Assembly: GCF_001854475.1 (NCBI RefSeq)
Contig: NZ_MNAN01000035.1
Span: 219,460 to 283,459 of the forward strand
Direction: 5' to 3'
Source of the DNA: Pseudoalteromonas byunsanensis
Lineage (GTDB): Bacteria > Pseudomonadota > Gammaproteobacteria > Enterobacterales > Alteromonadaceae
Length of the DNA: 64,000 nt
Part shown: in pieces, positions 37,594-46,458 of the stretch
How positions within the stretch are numbered: the stretch's first letter is position 1
Layout of the letters: each line of letters begins with the position of its first letter
The notes under the pieces: generated by a model
What the model was told of the DNA's origin: nothing
Database searches by the model: none
What the model saw: the letters and a program-made list of their open reading frames with translations, nothing else
Position numbers and translations under genes: made by a program

Positions 37594-37605
37594 ATCCCCA
37601 GTAGC

Positions 37606-37639
37606 AAAACGGCGCGCTTAACATAGCGCGCCGTTTTTT
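37606..37639. terminator. Strong bidirectional terminator
   Basis: AAAACGGCGCGCT (37606-37618) and AGCGCGCCGTTTT (37625-37637) form a perfect 13-base stem with a 6-base loop. It has A- and T-runs on either side, serving both the S8 protease gene and the convergent repressor gene. Confidence 0.92.
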
Positions 37640-38363
37640 AGGCTAAATCTTTTCCAATCCAAACAACTTTGCCAATGATCTCTAATTGCTCGAGCTCATG
37701 AGGTTGAACATGTTGGTCAACATATTCTTTGTTGTCACTGATAAGCCGAACCGAACCATCTAAATATTGCTGTAATCGTTTAGCGTAAAGTTCTTCTCCA
37801 AGCCGCACAACATAAATCAACCCTTCACTTAACTTTTTATCTGATAAGTCGACTAAAATAGTGTTGTTGTTATGAATGGTTGGCTCCATAGAATCGCCCT
37901 TGGCAAACACAACCGCCAGCTGACTTTTATCTAGCCCTTTATAATCAACCCATTTTTTTCTGAAGGCTAAATGACGTTCAATTCGTGCCGCACCATTAAA
38001 AGCACCATGACCAGTACTCACTGAAATATGGTATCCCGGGACCAGAATAAACTCTTCTTCGAATTCATCCACACTCACAACACGTTGACTTAGTAAAGGG
38101 GACATATCGTTTTTGCTTGAAGCCTCGCCAACTCCCTTAACCAACCACATAAAATCCACCCCTGCTTGCTTCGCTATTCGCTCAATAACACTCAGTTTTG
38201 GATCCTCCCCTTTTAGAATTCTACGCAACGTTCCTTCTGAGACACCAATTTTTGACGCAAAATTACGAATACTATCTGGTTTAATAGCTTGCTCTACACG
38301 CGCAGAGAATGACGCAGTACCTCCCTCTTCACTGGCCGCGCTGTCGCTATAATTTTCATACAT
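37638..38363 (-). CDS. CI/LexA-like repressor: HTH plus S24 self-cleaving peptidase domain
   Basis: A 241-residue regulator. The N-terminal HTH (about 28-75) reads IRNFASKIGVSEGTLRRIL. The C-terminal S24 domain (about 110-241) has catalytic Ser in AKGDSMEPT (about 158) and Lys in ELYAKRLQQ (about 196). A likely self-cleavage region is around VSTGHGAFNGA (about 116-126), though no classical Ala-Gly is certain. Such repressors respond to RecA/ssDNA. No prophage genes are nearby. It is divergent from an HTH/acyltransferase pair, and four TGCGTAW copies lie in the shared upstream region, so it probably represses that pair and itself. Confidence 0.88.
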   Translation of the reverse strand: MYENYSDSAASEEGGTASFSARVEQAIKPDSIRNFASKIGVSEGTLRRILKGEDPKLSVIERIAKQAGVDFMWLVKGVGEASSKNDMSPLLSQRVVSVDEFEEEFILVPGYHISVSTGHGAFNGAARIERHLAFRKKWVDYKGLDKSQLAVVFAKGDSMEPTIHNNNTILVDLSDKKLSEGLIYVVRLGEELYAKRLQQYLDGSVRLISDNKEYVDQHVQPHELEQLEIIGKVVWIGKDLA

Positions 38364-38456
38364 ATATGATTTCCCTTATTAATTAAGAGTAAAAACCCGC
38401 GTTTCATGACACTGATCAAATCAAGAGTGACATTAAAGCTAAAAAAATTATTGAAA

Positions 38457-38600
38457 TGCGTAATTTTTAGATCTAAAATTCAAAAAAATACGCACAACAA
38501 CTTACGGGGACTCCCTGCCAATTTCAATCTATGCGTATTTAGTGCTGCATTATACATCAATTTATGAAGCTTTTCACTGGACATTAGTATTTTTGCGTAA
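38457..38600. promoter_or_regulatory. Four copies of TGCGTAW, candidate operators of the S24 repressor
   Basis: The copies are TGCGTAATTT (38457-38466), AAATACGCA (38486-38494, reverse orientation), TGCGTATTT (38532-38540) and TGCGTAATA (38594-38602). They fall in the 259-base divergent region between the repressor and the HTH gene. Spacing is irregular. Three are in plus orientation and one in minus. Confidence 0.5.
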
Positions 38601-38622
38601 TAAATGAAGGAATTTATAAGTT

Positions 38623-38880
38623 ATGCTTACACAGATTAACATTCAAGCCAATCGCACGCCCAAAGGGGCTGATATTTTAAAGTTTGCCCGCAAGTGTCGC
38701 GGTTATACTCAAGCTGAGTCAGCCGCCAGCTATGGCATTGAAGAGCGAACACTTAGACGCTGGGAAAACAATGAATATAACCCTCGTTGGAACGACGTGA
38801 TAGGATTGCTAGAGGATGTTTATTCTCTTGATGTAGCACATGTAATTTTGGGTATGATGCGCACCAACGAACAAATCTAA
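38623..38880 (+). CDS. Small XRE-type helix-turn-helix protein
   Basis: An 85-residue protein almost wholly made of a Cro/CI-type HTH: ADILKFARKCRGYTQAESAASYGIEERTLRRWENN (written here as two pieces: residues 18-34 and 35-52). It has no effector domain and is probably a DNA-binding regulator of its own operon. The ATG is preceded by AAGGA 10 bases upstream. It lies seven bases from the acyltransferase gene downstream, suggesting co-transcription, and is divergent from an S24 repressor gene. Confidence 0.8.
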   Translation: MLTQINIQANRTPKGADILKFARKCRGYTQAESAASYGIEERTLRRWENNEYNPRWNDVIGLLEDVYSLDVAHVILGMMRTNEQI

Positions 38881-38886
38881 TAACGA

Positions 38887-39522
38887 ATGAATAAAACAAG
38901 AAACAACATGACAGAAAGAAAAATAAACGAAGACCTAATTAAGGTTCCCAAACAAATCCCCCGCACTTCAGGAATACTATCTCGTAAAGTTGGTACAGCC
39001 ATGTTACGAATTCTGGGCTGGCGCATTAGCGGTGAATTTCCACACTACAGTAAATTTGTTGCCGCCGTCGCCCCACACACATCCAATTGGGATTTTTTTG
39101 TGGCCATTTCTGTAAAACTGAGCCTAGGCATTGAAATTAAATTTTTGGGAAAGCACAGTATTTTTGTTGGGCCTATCGGCTGGCTCTTAAAGAAAATGGG
39201 CGGTATTCCGGTAGAGCGAAATCATGCTCACGGTATGGTTGCACAAATTAGCGATGTGTTTAGCCACTGTGATGCCTTAATCTTAGGTATTGCTCCTGAA
39301 GGAACCCGAAAAAAAACACCAAAGTGGAAAACGGGCTTCTTACATATTGCCAAATCGGCCAATGTACCCGTTGTGCCTATGGCTCTGGATTATCGCAAAA
39401 AGGAATTTGTCATTATGCCAGCGCTGTACATTCAAGGTGATATAGAACAAGAATTACAACGGTTCTGTAAGCTATTTGATAAAGAAATGGCTAAATACCC
39501 ACAGCAAGTATCTGGAGATTAA
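38887..39522 (+). CDS. PlsC-like 1-acylglycerol-phosphate acyltransferase family protein
   Basis: A 211-residue acyltransferase with catalytic HX4D as PHTSNWDFFV (near 62-71) and a second block LGIAPEGTRKKTPKWKTGF near 137-155. The motif KFLGKHSIF and the 'GGIPVERN' region are typical of small soluble-type PlsC relatives. The lipid acceptor is unknown. The start may be the ATG 38887 or an in-frame ATG at 38908; neither has a strong ribosome site. It is in an apparent operon with the small HTH gene under the TGCGTAW region. Confidence 0.82.
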   Translation: MNKTRNNMTERKINEDLIKVPKQIPRTSGILSRKVGTAMLRILGWRISGEFPHYSKFVAAVAPHTSNWDFFVAISVKLSLGIEIKFLGKHSIFVGPIGWLLKKMGGIPVERNHAHGMVAQISDVFSHCDALILGIAPEGTRKKTPKWKTGFLHIAKSANVPVVPMALDYRKKEFVIMPALYIQGDIEQELQRFCKLFDKEMAKYPQQVSGD

Positions 39523-39618
39523 ACCCAGCTCACAATCTCTTGATTTTGTCGCAATATACTCGCAGCAAACTTAGCCTTGCCTATACTGGACAAATCAATC
39601 ACACATAATAAAAATGAC

Positions 39619-40887
39619 ATGAAAAAAGTTCTTTCTTATTCACTTTACACACTTGCCCTTCTTTGTGGACAAGCATCCGCAAACATCACTGTACTCAATG
39701 CAAAGGCCTATATCGATGTGGAGTCAGGCCAACATATTAGTAACCCAAGTTTATTAATCGAAAACAATCGCATCATCAAAATTGCTAAACAAGGTCAATT
39801 ACAAGTCCCAAATAATGCTCAGGTCATCACTCTTAACAATAAAACATTGCTACCAGGATTAATGGACATGCACGTACATTTAACGGGTGATCCGTCTGAT
39901 AACTTTCTCGCAGCACAGAACTATTCAATTCCAAGAAAAACAGTTAAAGCTGTAAAAAATGCCCAAACAACACTATTAGCAGGCTTTACAACAATACGAA
40001 ACCTTGGTTCACCGGGTTATAGTGTTATTGCGGTGCGAGATGCTATCAATGCACAAGAAGTGATTGGCCCAAGAATTTATAGTGCCGGTAATGCGATTTC
40101 AATTACAGGCGGACACTGTGACGATAACTTTAGCGCTCCTGAGAGAAAATCAGTCGCTGCGGGAGTTGCTGACGGGCCTTGGGCTGTGCGTGCTAAGGTG
40201 AGAGAAAACATCAAATATGGTGCCAATACCATAAAAATATGTGCAACTGGTGGGGTGTTCTCTAAAGGCACTAAGGTTGGTGTTCAACAATTTTCAGAAC
40301 AAGAGCTACAAGCCGCAGCTGAAGAAGCACATTTACGAGGTCTGATTATTGCGGCGCACGCCCATGGTACCAATGGCATTAAAGCAGCTATTCGTGCAGG
40401 AATAGATAGCATTGAACACTGTAGTTTCATGGATGACGAGGCCATCTCATTGGCAAGACAACATGGTACTTATTTATCCTGTGATATTTATAACACCGAG
40501 TACACCTTGGCGCATGGAGAAGCTAATGGCGTCCCCGAAGAGAATATCAATAAAGAGAAACAAGTGTCCAAAGCTCAGCGCGAGAGTTTTCGTCGTGCAG
40601 TAAAAGCAGGACTGAATATGGTATTTGGCTCCGATGCCGCAATTTACCCACATGGAGACAATGGCAAACAGTTCACTCGCATGGTGCAATTTGGCATGAC
40701 ACCACTGCAAGCAATACAGGCGGCTACGATAAATAGCGCAGCATTGCTTAAACAAGCAGATTTAGGAAAGATCTCTGAAGGTTATCTTGCGGATATTATT
40801 GCCGTTGATGACAATCCTCTAAGCAATATTGCAACGCTGGAAAACGTCAGCTTTGTGATGAAAGATGGTAAGGTTTATAAACAATAA
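39619..40887 (+). CDS. Secreted amidohydrolase (imidazolonepropionase / Xaa-Pro dipeptidase-like)
   Basis: A 422-residue exported metal-dependent hydrolase. The signal peptide MKKVLSYSLYTLALLCGQAS is followed by the urease-superfamily barrel. Metal ligands are visible: HVHL (about 79-82), probable carbamylated Lys in NTIKICATGG, His in AAHAHG, His in SIEHC and Asp in GSDAAIYPH. Relatives hydrolyse Xaa-Pro dipeptides or cyclic amides; the substrate is not determined. The start was set at ATG 39619, which gives a clean signal peptide; a 14-codon longer frame does not. No strong ribosome site is visible. Confidence 0.85.
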   Translation: MKKVLSYSLYTLALLCGQASANITVLNAKAYIDVESGQHISNPSLLIENNRIIKIAKQGQLQVPNNAQVITLNNKTLLPGLMDMHVHLTGDPSDNFLAAQNYSIPRKTVKAVKNAQTTLLAGFTTIRNLGSPGYSVIAVRDAINAQEVIGPRIYSAGNAISITGGHCDDNFSAPERKSVAAGVADGPWAVRAKVRENIKYGANTIKICATGGVFSKGTKVGVQQFSEQELQAAAEEAHLRGLIIAAHAHGTNGIKAAIRAGIDSIEHCSFMDDEAISLARQHGTYLSCDIYNTEYTLAHGEANGVPEENINKEKQVSKAQRESFRRAVKAGLNMVFGSDAAIYPHGDNGKQFTRMVQFGMTPLQAIQAATINSAALLKQADLGKISEGYLADIIAVDDNPLSNIATLENVSFVMKDGKVYKQ

Positions 40888-40896
40888 ATCCCAACG

Positions 40897-40916
40897 GGCC
40901 TGTAATATAGCAGGCC
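40897..40916 (+). terminator. Weak hairpin after the amidohydrolase gene
   Basis: GGCCTG (40897-40902) and CAGGCC (40911-40916) pair over an 8-base loop. The T-run is poor, so function is uncertain. Confidence 0.35.
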
Positions 40917-41073
40917 TTGAAACATTCAATCTCAGTGGTACGAAAGAAACGCCTTAAAACGCTAGCTACAAATACTATCCCATTCCAATCATTGGGCCAA
41001 ACTTAGTCATGCCTTGCTTAGCCTTTCTAATAGTATAAAATGCGGCCTGACATTTAGTTAAGTTGGTATTGAT

Positions 41074-42978
41074 GTGCAGTTTAGAAAAGATATAAATGGT
41101 TTAAGAGCCATTGCCGTAATAGCTGTGGTGCTATTTCATTTTAATGCAAGCTGGATGCCCGGCGGTTTTGCTGGGGTAGACGTGTTCTTTGTCATATCTG
41201 GCTTTTTAATGACTGGGATAATCTTTAAAGGGATAGAGCGCGAAAACTTCTCCATTTTGAAGTTCTATGTTGCACGGGCAAATAGGATCATACCTGCGCT
41301 CGGGGTTCTGTGTTTAGTTTTGTTTATTTTTGGTTGGTTTTATCTTACTCCGTTAGATTACCGAGTATTAGGAAAACATATTGCCAGTAGCATGGGCTTT
41401 ATATCCAATATCATTTATTGGACCGAGTCGGGCTATTTTGAAGCCGCATCCCATGAAAAATGGCTCTTACATACTTGGTCTTTATCGGCTGAATGGCAGT
41501 TCTATATAATCTACCCTATCATACTGGTGGCCATGAGAAAGCTGATGTCTTTAAACGCGATGAAGACGACTATTCTAGTTGCAACAATATTAGGCTTCAT
41601 CTTCTGCGTAATAACCACTTATCAATGGCCTAACGCAGCATATTACTTGTTACCTACCAGAGCTTGGGAAATGATGATAGGTGGTGTTGCTTACCTATAT
41701 CCACTTAGCCTTACACAAAGTAAAAAGAAGCTTGTAGAGTGGTTTGGGTTGGGGTTGATCCTTATTTCTTATATCTTTGTTTCAAAAGAAAATTTGTGGC
41801 CAGGTTATCTAGCTCTACTGCCAGTTATGGGAACATATTTACTAATCCAAGCACAAAGAAACAACAGTGTATTAACTGGAAATGTTATTTTTCAATATGT
41901 AGGAAAATGGTCATACTCTATTTACCTTTGGCATTGGCCGCTAGTAGTGGCTATTTACTACTTCTCTCTAAGTGATTACTTCATATACCTAGGTATTTTA
42001 CTTTCAATTATTCTTGGTTTTTTAAGTCACAAGTACATTGAACAAATTAAGTTTAAAAATGACTTTATAAAACCTTCACAATACCTCCAATGTAAACCTT
42101 TTATATTTGTTCTTATAATCGGGCTAGTAGGTAGCTGTACCTTTATTTCTAATGGTATTAACCACCCCATTAGAGCTTTTTCAACATCAGAAGAAGTAAA
42201 GTACACTTCCTATTATCATCGCGACAATTATTACAAATATATACCTGAAGCATATAGCCTACAATGTAACTTTTTAGATAGTAAGACTCACAAGGTTAAG
42301 GATAAAGGTATTGCTGATGAGTGTGTAACTAACGGTAATGGTGGTATATTCATTTGGGGTGACTCACATGGGCAAGCGCTATCATATGGTATAAGAGAGG
42401 TATTTACTGATGTAAATATCAACCAAGTGACAACTGCTAGCTGTAGACCGCTGATAAAAGAAGATATAAAGACCATAGGTGATATAAAAGCATCTTGTGA
42501 TATATCAAATAAACGAGCTAAAGAGGCTATCATTAAAATCAAGCCAGATGTTATTTTGCTTGTCCAGAGAGCTGAGCATAATGAAAATGAATTTCGAGAA
42601 ATATTGGATTATATAAAATCTAACAATCTCGAAACAAAGCTAGTTTTAGTTGGCCCAGTCCCTCAGTGGCAACCATCTTTACCTGCGGTTATCGCTAAAA
42701 GGTATTTTGATAGTAGCCTTAAGTCAATTAACGATCACTCTTTCGTAGACGAGCTATTTGTTATAAATGAAAAGCTACATAAAAAGTATGACTCTTCAGA
42801 CATTGAGTACATTTCTTTAATTGATAACCTTTGTGAAAACAATTATTGCTTAGCTAAAGTTGATGACAATAATACACCTCTAGTTTGGGATTATGGTCAC
42901 CTATCATTAGAGGGATCAAAATATATTGCTAGTGAAATAATCAAAGGTAAATTAACCCCATTTTTGCATAAAAAGTAA
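41074..42978 (+). CDS. OafA/YrhL-type acyltransferase with C-terminal SGNH domain
   Basis: A 634-residue inner-membrane protein that probably O-acetylates a cell-surface polysaccharide. The N-terminal acyltransferase-3 domain (about 1-345) opens RKDINGLRAIAVIAVVLFHF and has many transmembrane helices. A periplasmic SGNH domain (about 400-634) has Ser431 in GDSHGQ and the Asp606/His609 pair in DYGHLS. The start is GTG (41074). The gene, especially its second half, is visibly richer in A+T than its neighbours and stands alone with no other surface-polysaccharide gene beside it, so lateral transfer is plausible. Confidence 0.9.
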   Translation: MQFRKDINGLRAIAVIAVVLFHFNASWMPGGFAGVDVFFVISGFLMTGIIFKGIERENFSILKFYVARANRIIPALGVLCLVLFIFGWFYLTPLDYRVLGKHIASSMGFISNIIYWTESGYFEAASHEKWLLHTWSLSAEWQFYIIYPIILVAMRKLMSLNAMKTTILVATILGFIFCVITTYQWPNAAYYLLPTRAWEMMIGGVAYLYPLSLTQSKKKLVEWFGLGLILISYIFVSKENLWPGYLALLPVMGTYLLIQAQRNNSVLTGNVIFQYVGKWSYSIYLWHWPLVVAIYYFSLSDYFIYLGILLSIILGFLSHKYIEQIKFKNDFIKPSQYLQCKPFIFVLIIGLVGSCTFISNGINHPIRAFSTSEEVKYTSYYHRDNYYKYIPEAYSLQCNFLDSKTHKVKDKGIADECVTNGNGGIFIWGDSHGQALSYGIREVFTDVNINQVTTASCRPLIKEDIKTIGDIKASCDISNKRAKEAIIKIKPDVILLVQRAEHNENEFREILDYIKSNNLETKLVLVGPVPQWQPSLPAVIAKRYFDSSLKSINDHSFVDELFVINEKLHKKYDSSDIEYISLIDNLCENNYCLAKVDDNNTPLVWDYGHLSLEGSKYIASEIIKGKLTPFLHKK

Positions 42979-43310
42979 AACCAATTGGAAGATCTTGAAT
43001 TAATAGCTTTAATTTAAGATCTTTCATTCCACATACCAGAACATCATTAAATAAATCTCAATGTAATATTTGTGGATTCACTATAGCGTTACAGAATTAT
43101 GGTGTGAGTTGTTTGAATAACCACCTCAGCAATAACCTAGGTGTAACTGATTAAAAAAACGCCAGAACGCCATTGAGTTCAATCCACAAAAAAACCTCAC
43201 ATTTTACATTTATTTTACAAAAATAAAATTTACTCTACGCTTATACTTAAGTCATGCTTAAGCACTGGCTGATAAAAGCTAAAAAGGACTGCAAACAAGG
43301 GTAAACAACC
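42979..43310. other. 332-base gene-free gap
   Basis: No gene seen. The gap holds a hairpin after the acyltransferase gene, AAGATCTTGAATTAA (42989-43003) with TTAATTTAAGATCTT (43009-43023) over a 5-base loop, and AT-rich upstream DNA for the DUF1624 gene. Confidence 0.5.
42989..43024 (+). terminator. Hairpin after the OafA-like gene
   Basis: A 15-base stem with one G-T pair and loop TAGCT, followed by a short T-containing stretch (TTTCATTCC). Confidence 0.55.
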
Positions 43311-44498
43311 ATGGAACATACGGCATACAAAGCGCAACCATCCAGATTACTATCAATTGATTTACTGCGTGGATTAATTATTATTCTTATGGCATTAGAT
43401 CACACCAGAAACTACTGGGGAGTGACGCCTTTCTCACCTACCGATCTGGAATTTAGCAATTGGGCTTGGTTTTTTACCCGCTGGATAACTCATTTTTGTG
43501 CACCACTATTTGTCTTTTTAACTGGCCTTAGCGCCTTTTTATATGCACAAAAAGTACAAGACCCAAAGCAATTGCGATATTTTCTATTTACGCGTGGTGT
43601 CTGGCTTATCATCTTAGAGATTGCCCTTATCACACCCAGTTGGCAGGTGAGTTATAACAGCATTGTACTTCAGGTGATCTGGGTCATTGGTTGCTCAATG
43701 GTATTGCTATCGCTAATAGTCAATATGAGTGCTAAATGGATCCTCATGCTGACCCTACCTTTTCTTATATTACACAACGCACTTAATGATACCGCGATGT
43801 TAGAGAGTTTCGGCTCACTCAGTTGGCTTTGGCATATACTTCATGTGCAAGGCAGTATTTCCTTTGCTGATATGGGCATTAATGCCTATGTAGCTTACCC
43901 GTTGATACCTTGGTTTAGCATCATGGCACTGGGTTATGTTGTGGGACATGTTTACACATGGCAATCATATAAACGTATTACTTACCTAACCAATTTGGGA
44001 TTAGGAATGATCATTAGTTTTATCATACTCAGAGCTACTGGTGTTTATGGTGATCCTAGTGCTTTTGCATCTCAGTACAATCCCATCACCTCTGTATTAT
44101 CATTTCTAAATACTCATAAATATCCGCCATCTTTGCAATACGCCATGATGACTCTTGGACCAGGACTCATCTTATTAGCGCAACTAGAAAAACTTAACAC
44201 TAAACAAAAGCTGTATCGTTATGTAAGTTGGCTAAAAGTATTCGGCGCTGTACCGCTATTTTTTTACGTCATTCATGTACCCATTATTAATGGTTTTGCC
44301 CACCTTTATACCTGGCAGAAATTTGGCAAACCCATCAATATGTTTTTTGCTGGTGGTGATTTGCCCGCCAGCTACCAACCTAGCTTATGGCTAACTTATA
44401 CGGTTTGGCTATTGCTACTACTCGCTTTGTATTACCCCTGTAAGTACTACGCCAGCCTAAAACGGCAATCTAACAGTGCAATTTTGAGTTACTTGTAA
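43311..44498 (+). CDS. DUF1624 / heparan-alpha-glucosaminide N-acetyltransferase-like membrane protein
   Basis: A 395-residue polytopic membrane protein. The N-terminus SRLLSIDLLRGLIIILMALDHTRNY (given here as residues 12-36) is the family hallmark, including the invariant Asp in SIDLLRG and the DHxR motif. About ten hydrophobic segments follow. Relatives move acetyl groups from cytosolic acetyl-CoA across a membrane to a sugar, but many bacterial members are uncharacterised. AAGGG lies nine bases before the ATG. It stands alone; the pairing with the OafA-like gene upstream is only positional. Confidence 0.85.
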   Translation: MEHTAYKAQPSRLLSIDLLRGLIIILMALDHTRNYWGVTPFSPTDLEFSNWAWFFTRWITHFCAPLFVFLTGLSAFLYAQKVQDPKQLRYFLFTRGVWLIILEIALITPSWQVSYNSIVLQVIWVIGCSMVLLSLIVNMSAKWILMLTLPFLILHNALNDTAMLESFGSLSWLWHILHVQGSISFADMGINAYVAYPLIPWFSIMALGYVVGHVYTWQSYKRITYLTNLGLGMIISFIILRATGVYGDPSAFASQYNPITSVLSFLNTHKYPPSLQYAMMTLGPGLILLAQLEKLNTKQKLYRYVSWLKVFGAVPLFFYVIHVPIINGFAHLYTWQKFGKPINMFFAGGDLPASYQPSLWLTYTVWLLLLLALYYPCKYYASLKRQSNSAILSYL

Positions 44499-44513
44499 AT
44501 CCAGCCTTATGAA

Positions 44514-44530
44514 GGGGCATTTTCTGCCCC
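44514..44530 (+). terminator. Short hairpin after the DUF1624 gene
   Basis: GGGGCA (44514-44519) and TGCCCC (44525-44530) with loop TTTTC. The T-run after it is weak. Confidence 0.45.
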
Positions 44531-44688
44531 CATTAAAAATACAATAATCACTTTAAAGGAACAAAGGTGAATTTTAAACCTTTATAGTAAAAAATTTGTA
44601 ATGTTTGGTTAAATAATTTAGTGTTCCCAGCGTAAACACTCAAATTGGTGTTTACTAATGAAAAACTATTAATAACACGGGAAACACA

Positions 44689-46380
44689 ATGAAAAAGACC
44701 AGCCTTTGCCTATTAATGGCTTTAGCAACATCAACCAATAGTATTGCTTTTACGCAACTAGGCGGTGGTGGCATTATGCCAATGGGCCATGAGTGGCTCA
44801 CGCGCACAGCCGCTTTGGAGTTACTAGATGCCGAGCATATTATTAGCCCAGATCCCAACGACCCTCGTCCAACTTGGCAATATGGATTAGCGAAAAATAC
44901 CGACTTAAGTGGTGCCTACAGTGAAATATCTAAGATCAGCGCACACACCAATAACAATACAAATTATCAACCGCGCTTTGACAATGTGTATGCCGCAATC
45001 GTAGGTGAACGCTGGGTTGATATTGCTGGGTTCAATGTATCCAATGCCAGTATTGATCCTACCGGGCCAAATTGCTTCAGTGCCATCTCCCAAGAGCCTG
45101 CGGACTTGCAACAGGATCACTTTATGCGTCGCTATGATGATGTTGCCGGTCAAGGTGGTGTAGACGCGGCTCGCCGTGGTCAACAACGCTTTATTCAACA
45201 CTTTGTAGACGCTGCAATGGCACAGCAAAAGCGCATTAAGGTCTGGGATGGTGGAGGCTACTCCGCACAAGCAGACGTAGATCATAATTACTTCTTGTTT
45301 GGCCGCGCTGTCCATTTATTCCAAGACTCATTTAGCCCAGAACATACTGTTAGGCTACCTCAAGATAACTACGAAAAAGTGTGGCAAGTTAAAGCTTACT
45401 TGTGTTCAGAAGGTGCCGAGCAGCATAGTCATGACACTAAAGATGTGCTGAACTTTAGCAGTGGCGATGTGATCTGGCATGAAAATACCCGCTTAGACTC
45501 TGGTTGGAGTAGCTATAAGATCAGTAGCATGAAACCGGTTGCTTTGGTTGCACTTGAAGCCAGTAAAGACCTATGGGCTGCATTTATTCGCACCATGGCG
45601 GTGCATCCAGAGCAAAGAGAGCAAGTCGCTCGATTAGAAGCTCAAACACTGGTGGATAATTGGCTTTCATTTGATGAGCAAGCCATGCTTACTTGGTATG
45701 ACAATCAACAACGCCGCGATCACACCTATGTACTTGCACCTAACGAAACGGGCCCTGGAAAAACACTTGAAGAGTGTATGCTTGAGCTCAATGTCGGCAC
45801 CAGCAGCCAAGCAGAACGTGTGGCTCAACTCGACGCCGAGCGTCGCCAGTGTTTATATAATATTGAAGCTGAGCCTGGGTACGAGGATCTCCATGACCCA
45901 CACATGGATATGCCTTATAACTGGCGCTGGAAATCTCTAACTTGGAAAACGCCACCTAGTGACTGGCAAGCTCCACAACAAGCGGCCGACAAAGGTCAAA
46001 CCATTAGCTTTCAATCGGCGCTAAACGGCCAACCTGTGCACACTAAAAATGGCCTAACCAATGACGCCAGATTAGTCGCGACCTCTGGCACAGCCACTGA
46101 GTTTATCAAAGTCCCGACATCGGACGGCGCATTTTATTTACGAAGCAAAGACAACCCAGAACTGTTTTTCAGCTATAGCGCAACGTCATCTGGTTATGCC
46201 AAACTTGTTGATTCACCACGCCAATCCGCCTATCAGCTTATTTATCAAGGCGGTGTTTGGAATATTAAAAATACCTATTGGCAACAGTATTTCTGGCTCG
46301 ATAGCAGCGATAACAGCATACACCTCAATCGTCATGGCGAGCCAAATCACAGCTCAGCGAAATGGATCCTCAACCAATAG
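44689..46380 (+). CDS. Secreted zinc phospholipase C-like protein with C-terminal beta-trefoil-like domain
   Basis: A 563-residue exported protein. After signal peptide MKKTSLCLLMALATSTNSIA comes a helical domain with GHEWLTRTAA and FGRAVHLFQDSFSPEHT (near 204-220), the H-x3-D-x5-H pattern of the zinc phospholipase C / P1 nuclease fold. The N-terminal Trp of classical PLC is not evident, so the enzyme type is uncertain. The last 125 residues (FYLRSKDNPELFFSYS, YWQQYFWLDSSDN) resemble a fascin/actin-crosslinking type beta-trefoil. It could be a phospholipase, nuclease or toxin-like hydrolase. A TAAACCTTTAT element lies at 44575-44585. Confidence 0.6.
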   Translation: MKKTSLCLLMALATSTNSIAFTQLGGGGIMPMGHEWLTRTAALELLDAEHIISPDPNDPRPTWQYGLAKNTDLSGAYSEISKISAHTNNNTNYQPRFDNVYAAIVGERWVDIAGFNVSNASIDPTGPNCFSAISQEPADLQQDHFMRRYDDVAGQGGVDAARRGQQRFIQHFVDAAMAQQKRIKVWDGGGYSAQADVDHNYFLFGRAVHLFQDSFSPEHTVRLPQDNYEKVWQVKAYLCSEGAEQHSHDTKDVLNFSSGDVIWHENTRLDSGWSSYKISSMKPVALVALEASKDLWAAFIRTMAVHPEQREQVARLEAQTLVDNWLSFDEQAMLTWYDNQQRRDHTYVLAPNETGPGKTLEECMLELNVGTSSQAERVAQLDAERRQCLYNIEAEPGYEDLHDPHMDMPYNWRWKSLTWKTPPSDWQAPQQAADKGQTISFQSALNGQPVHTKNGLTNDARLVATSGTATEFIKVPTSDGAFYLRSKDNPELFFSYSATSSGYAKLVDSPRQSAYQLIYQGGVWNIKNTYWQQYFWLDSSDNSIHLNRHGEPNHSSAKWILNQ

Positions 46381-46395
46381 CAAGTAAACGCAAAT

Positions 46396-46434
46396 AAAGG
46401 CGATGGCAAGCATTTAGCTTGCCACTGCCTTTTC
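46396..46434. terminator. Terminator between convergent PLC-like and cytochrome peroxidase genes
   Basis: AAAGGCGATGGCAAGC (46396-46411) and GCTTGCCACTGCCTTT (46417-46432) form a long imperfect stem with loop ATTTA, followed by TTTCT. Confidence 0.8.
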
Positions 46435-46458
46435 TCTAACATTGCCTATTTTATAGAA

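Noticed and set aside
37638..39522. Prophage or integrative element around the S24 repressor
   Set aside because: No integrase, phage structural gene, att-like direct repeats or tRNA were seen nearby; the neighbours look chromosomal.
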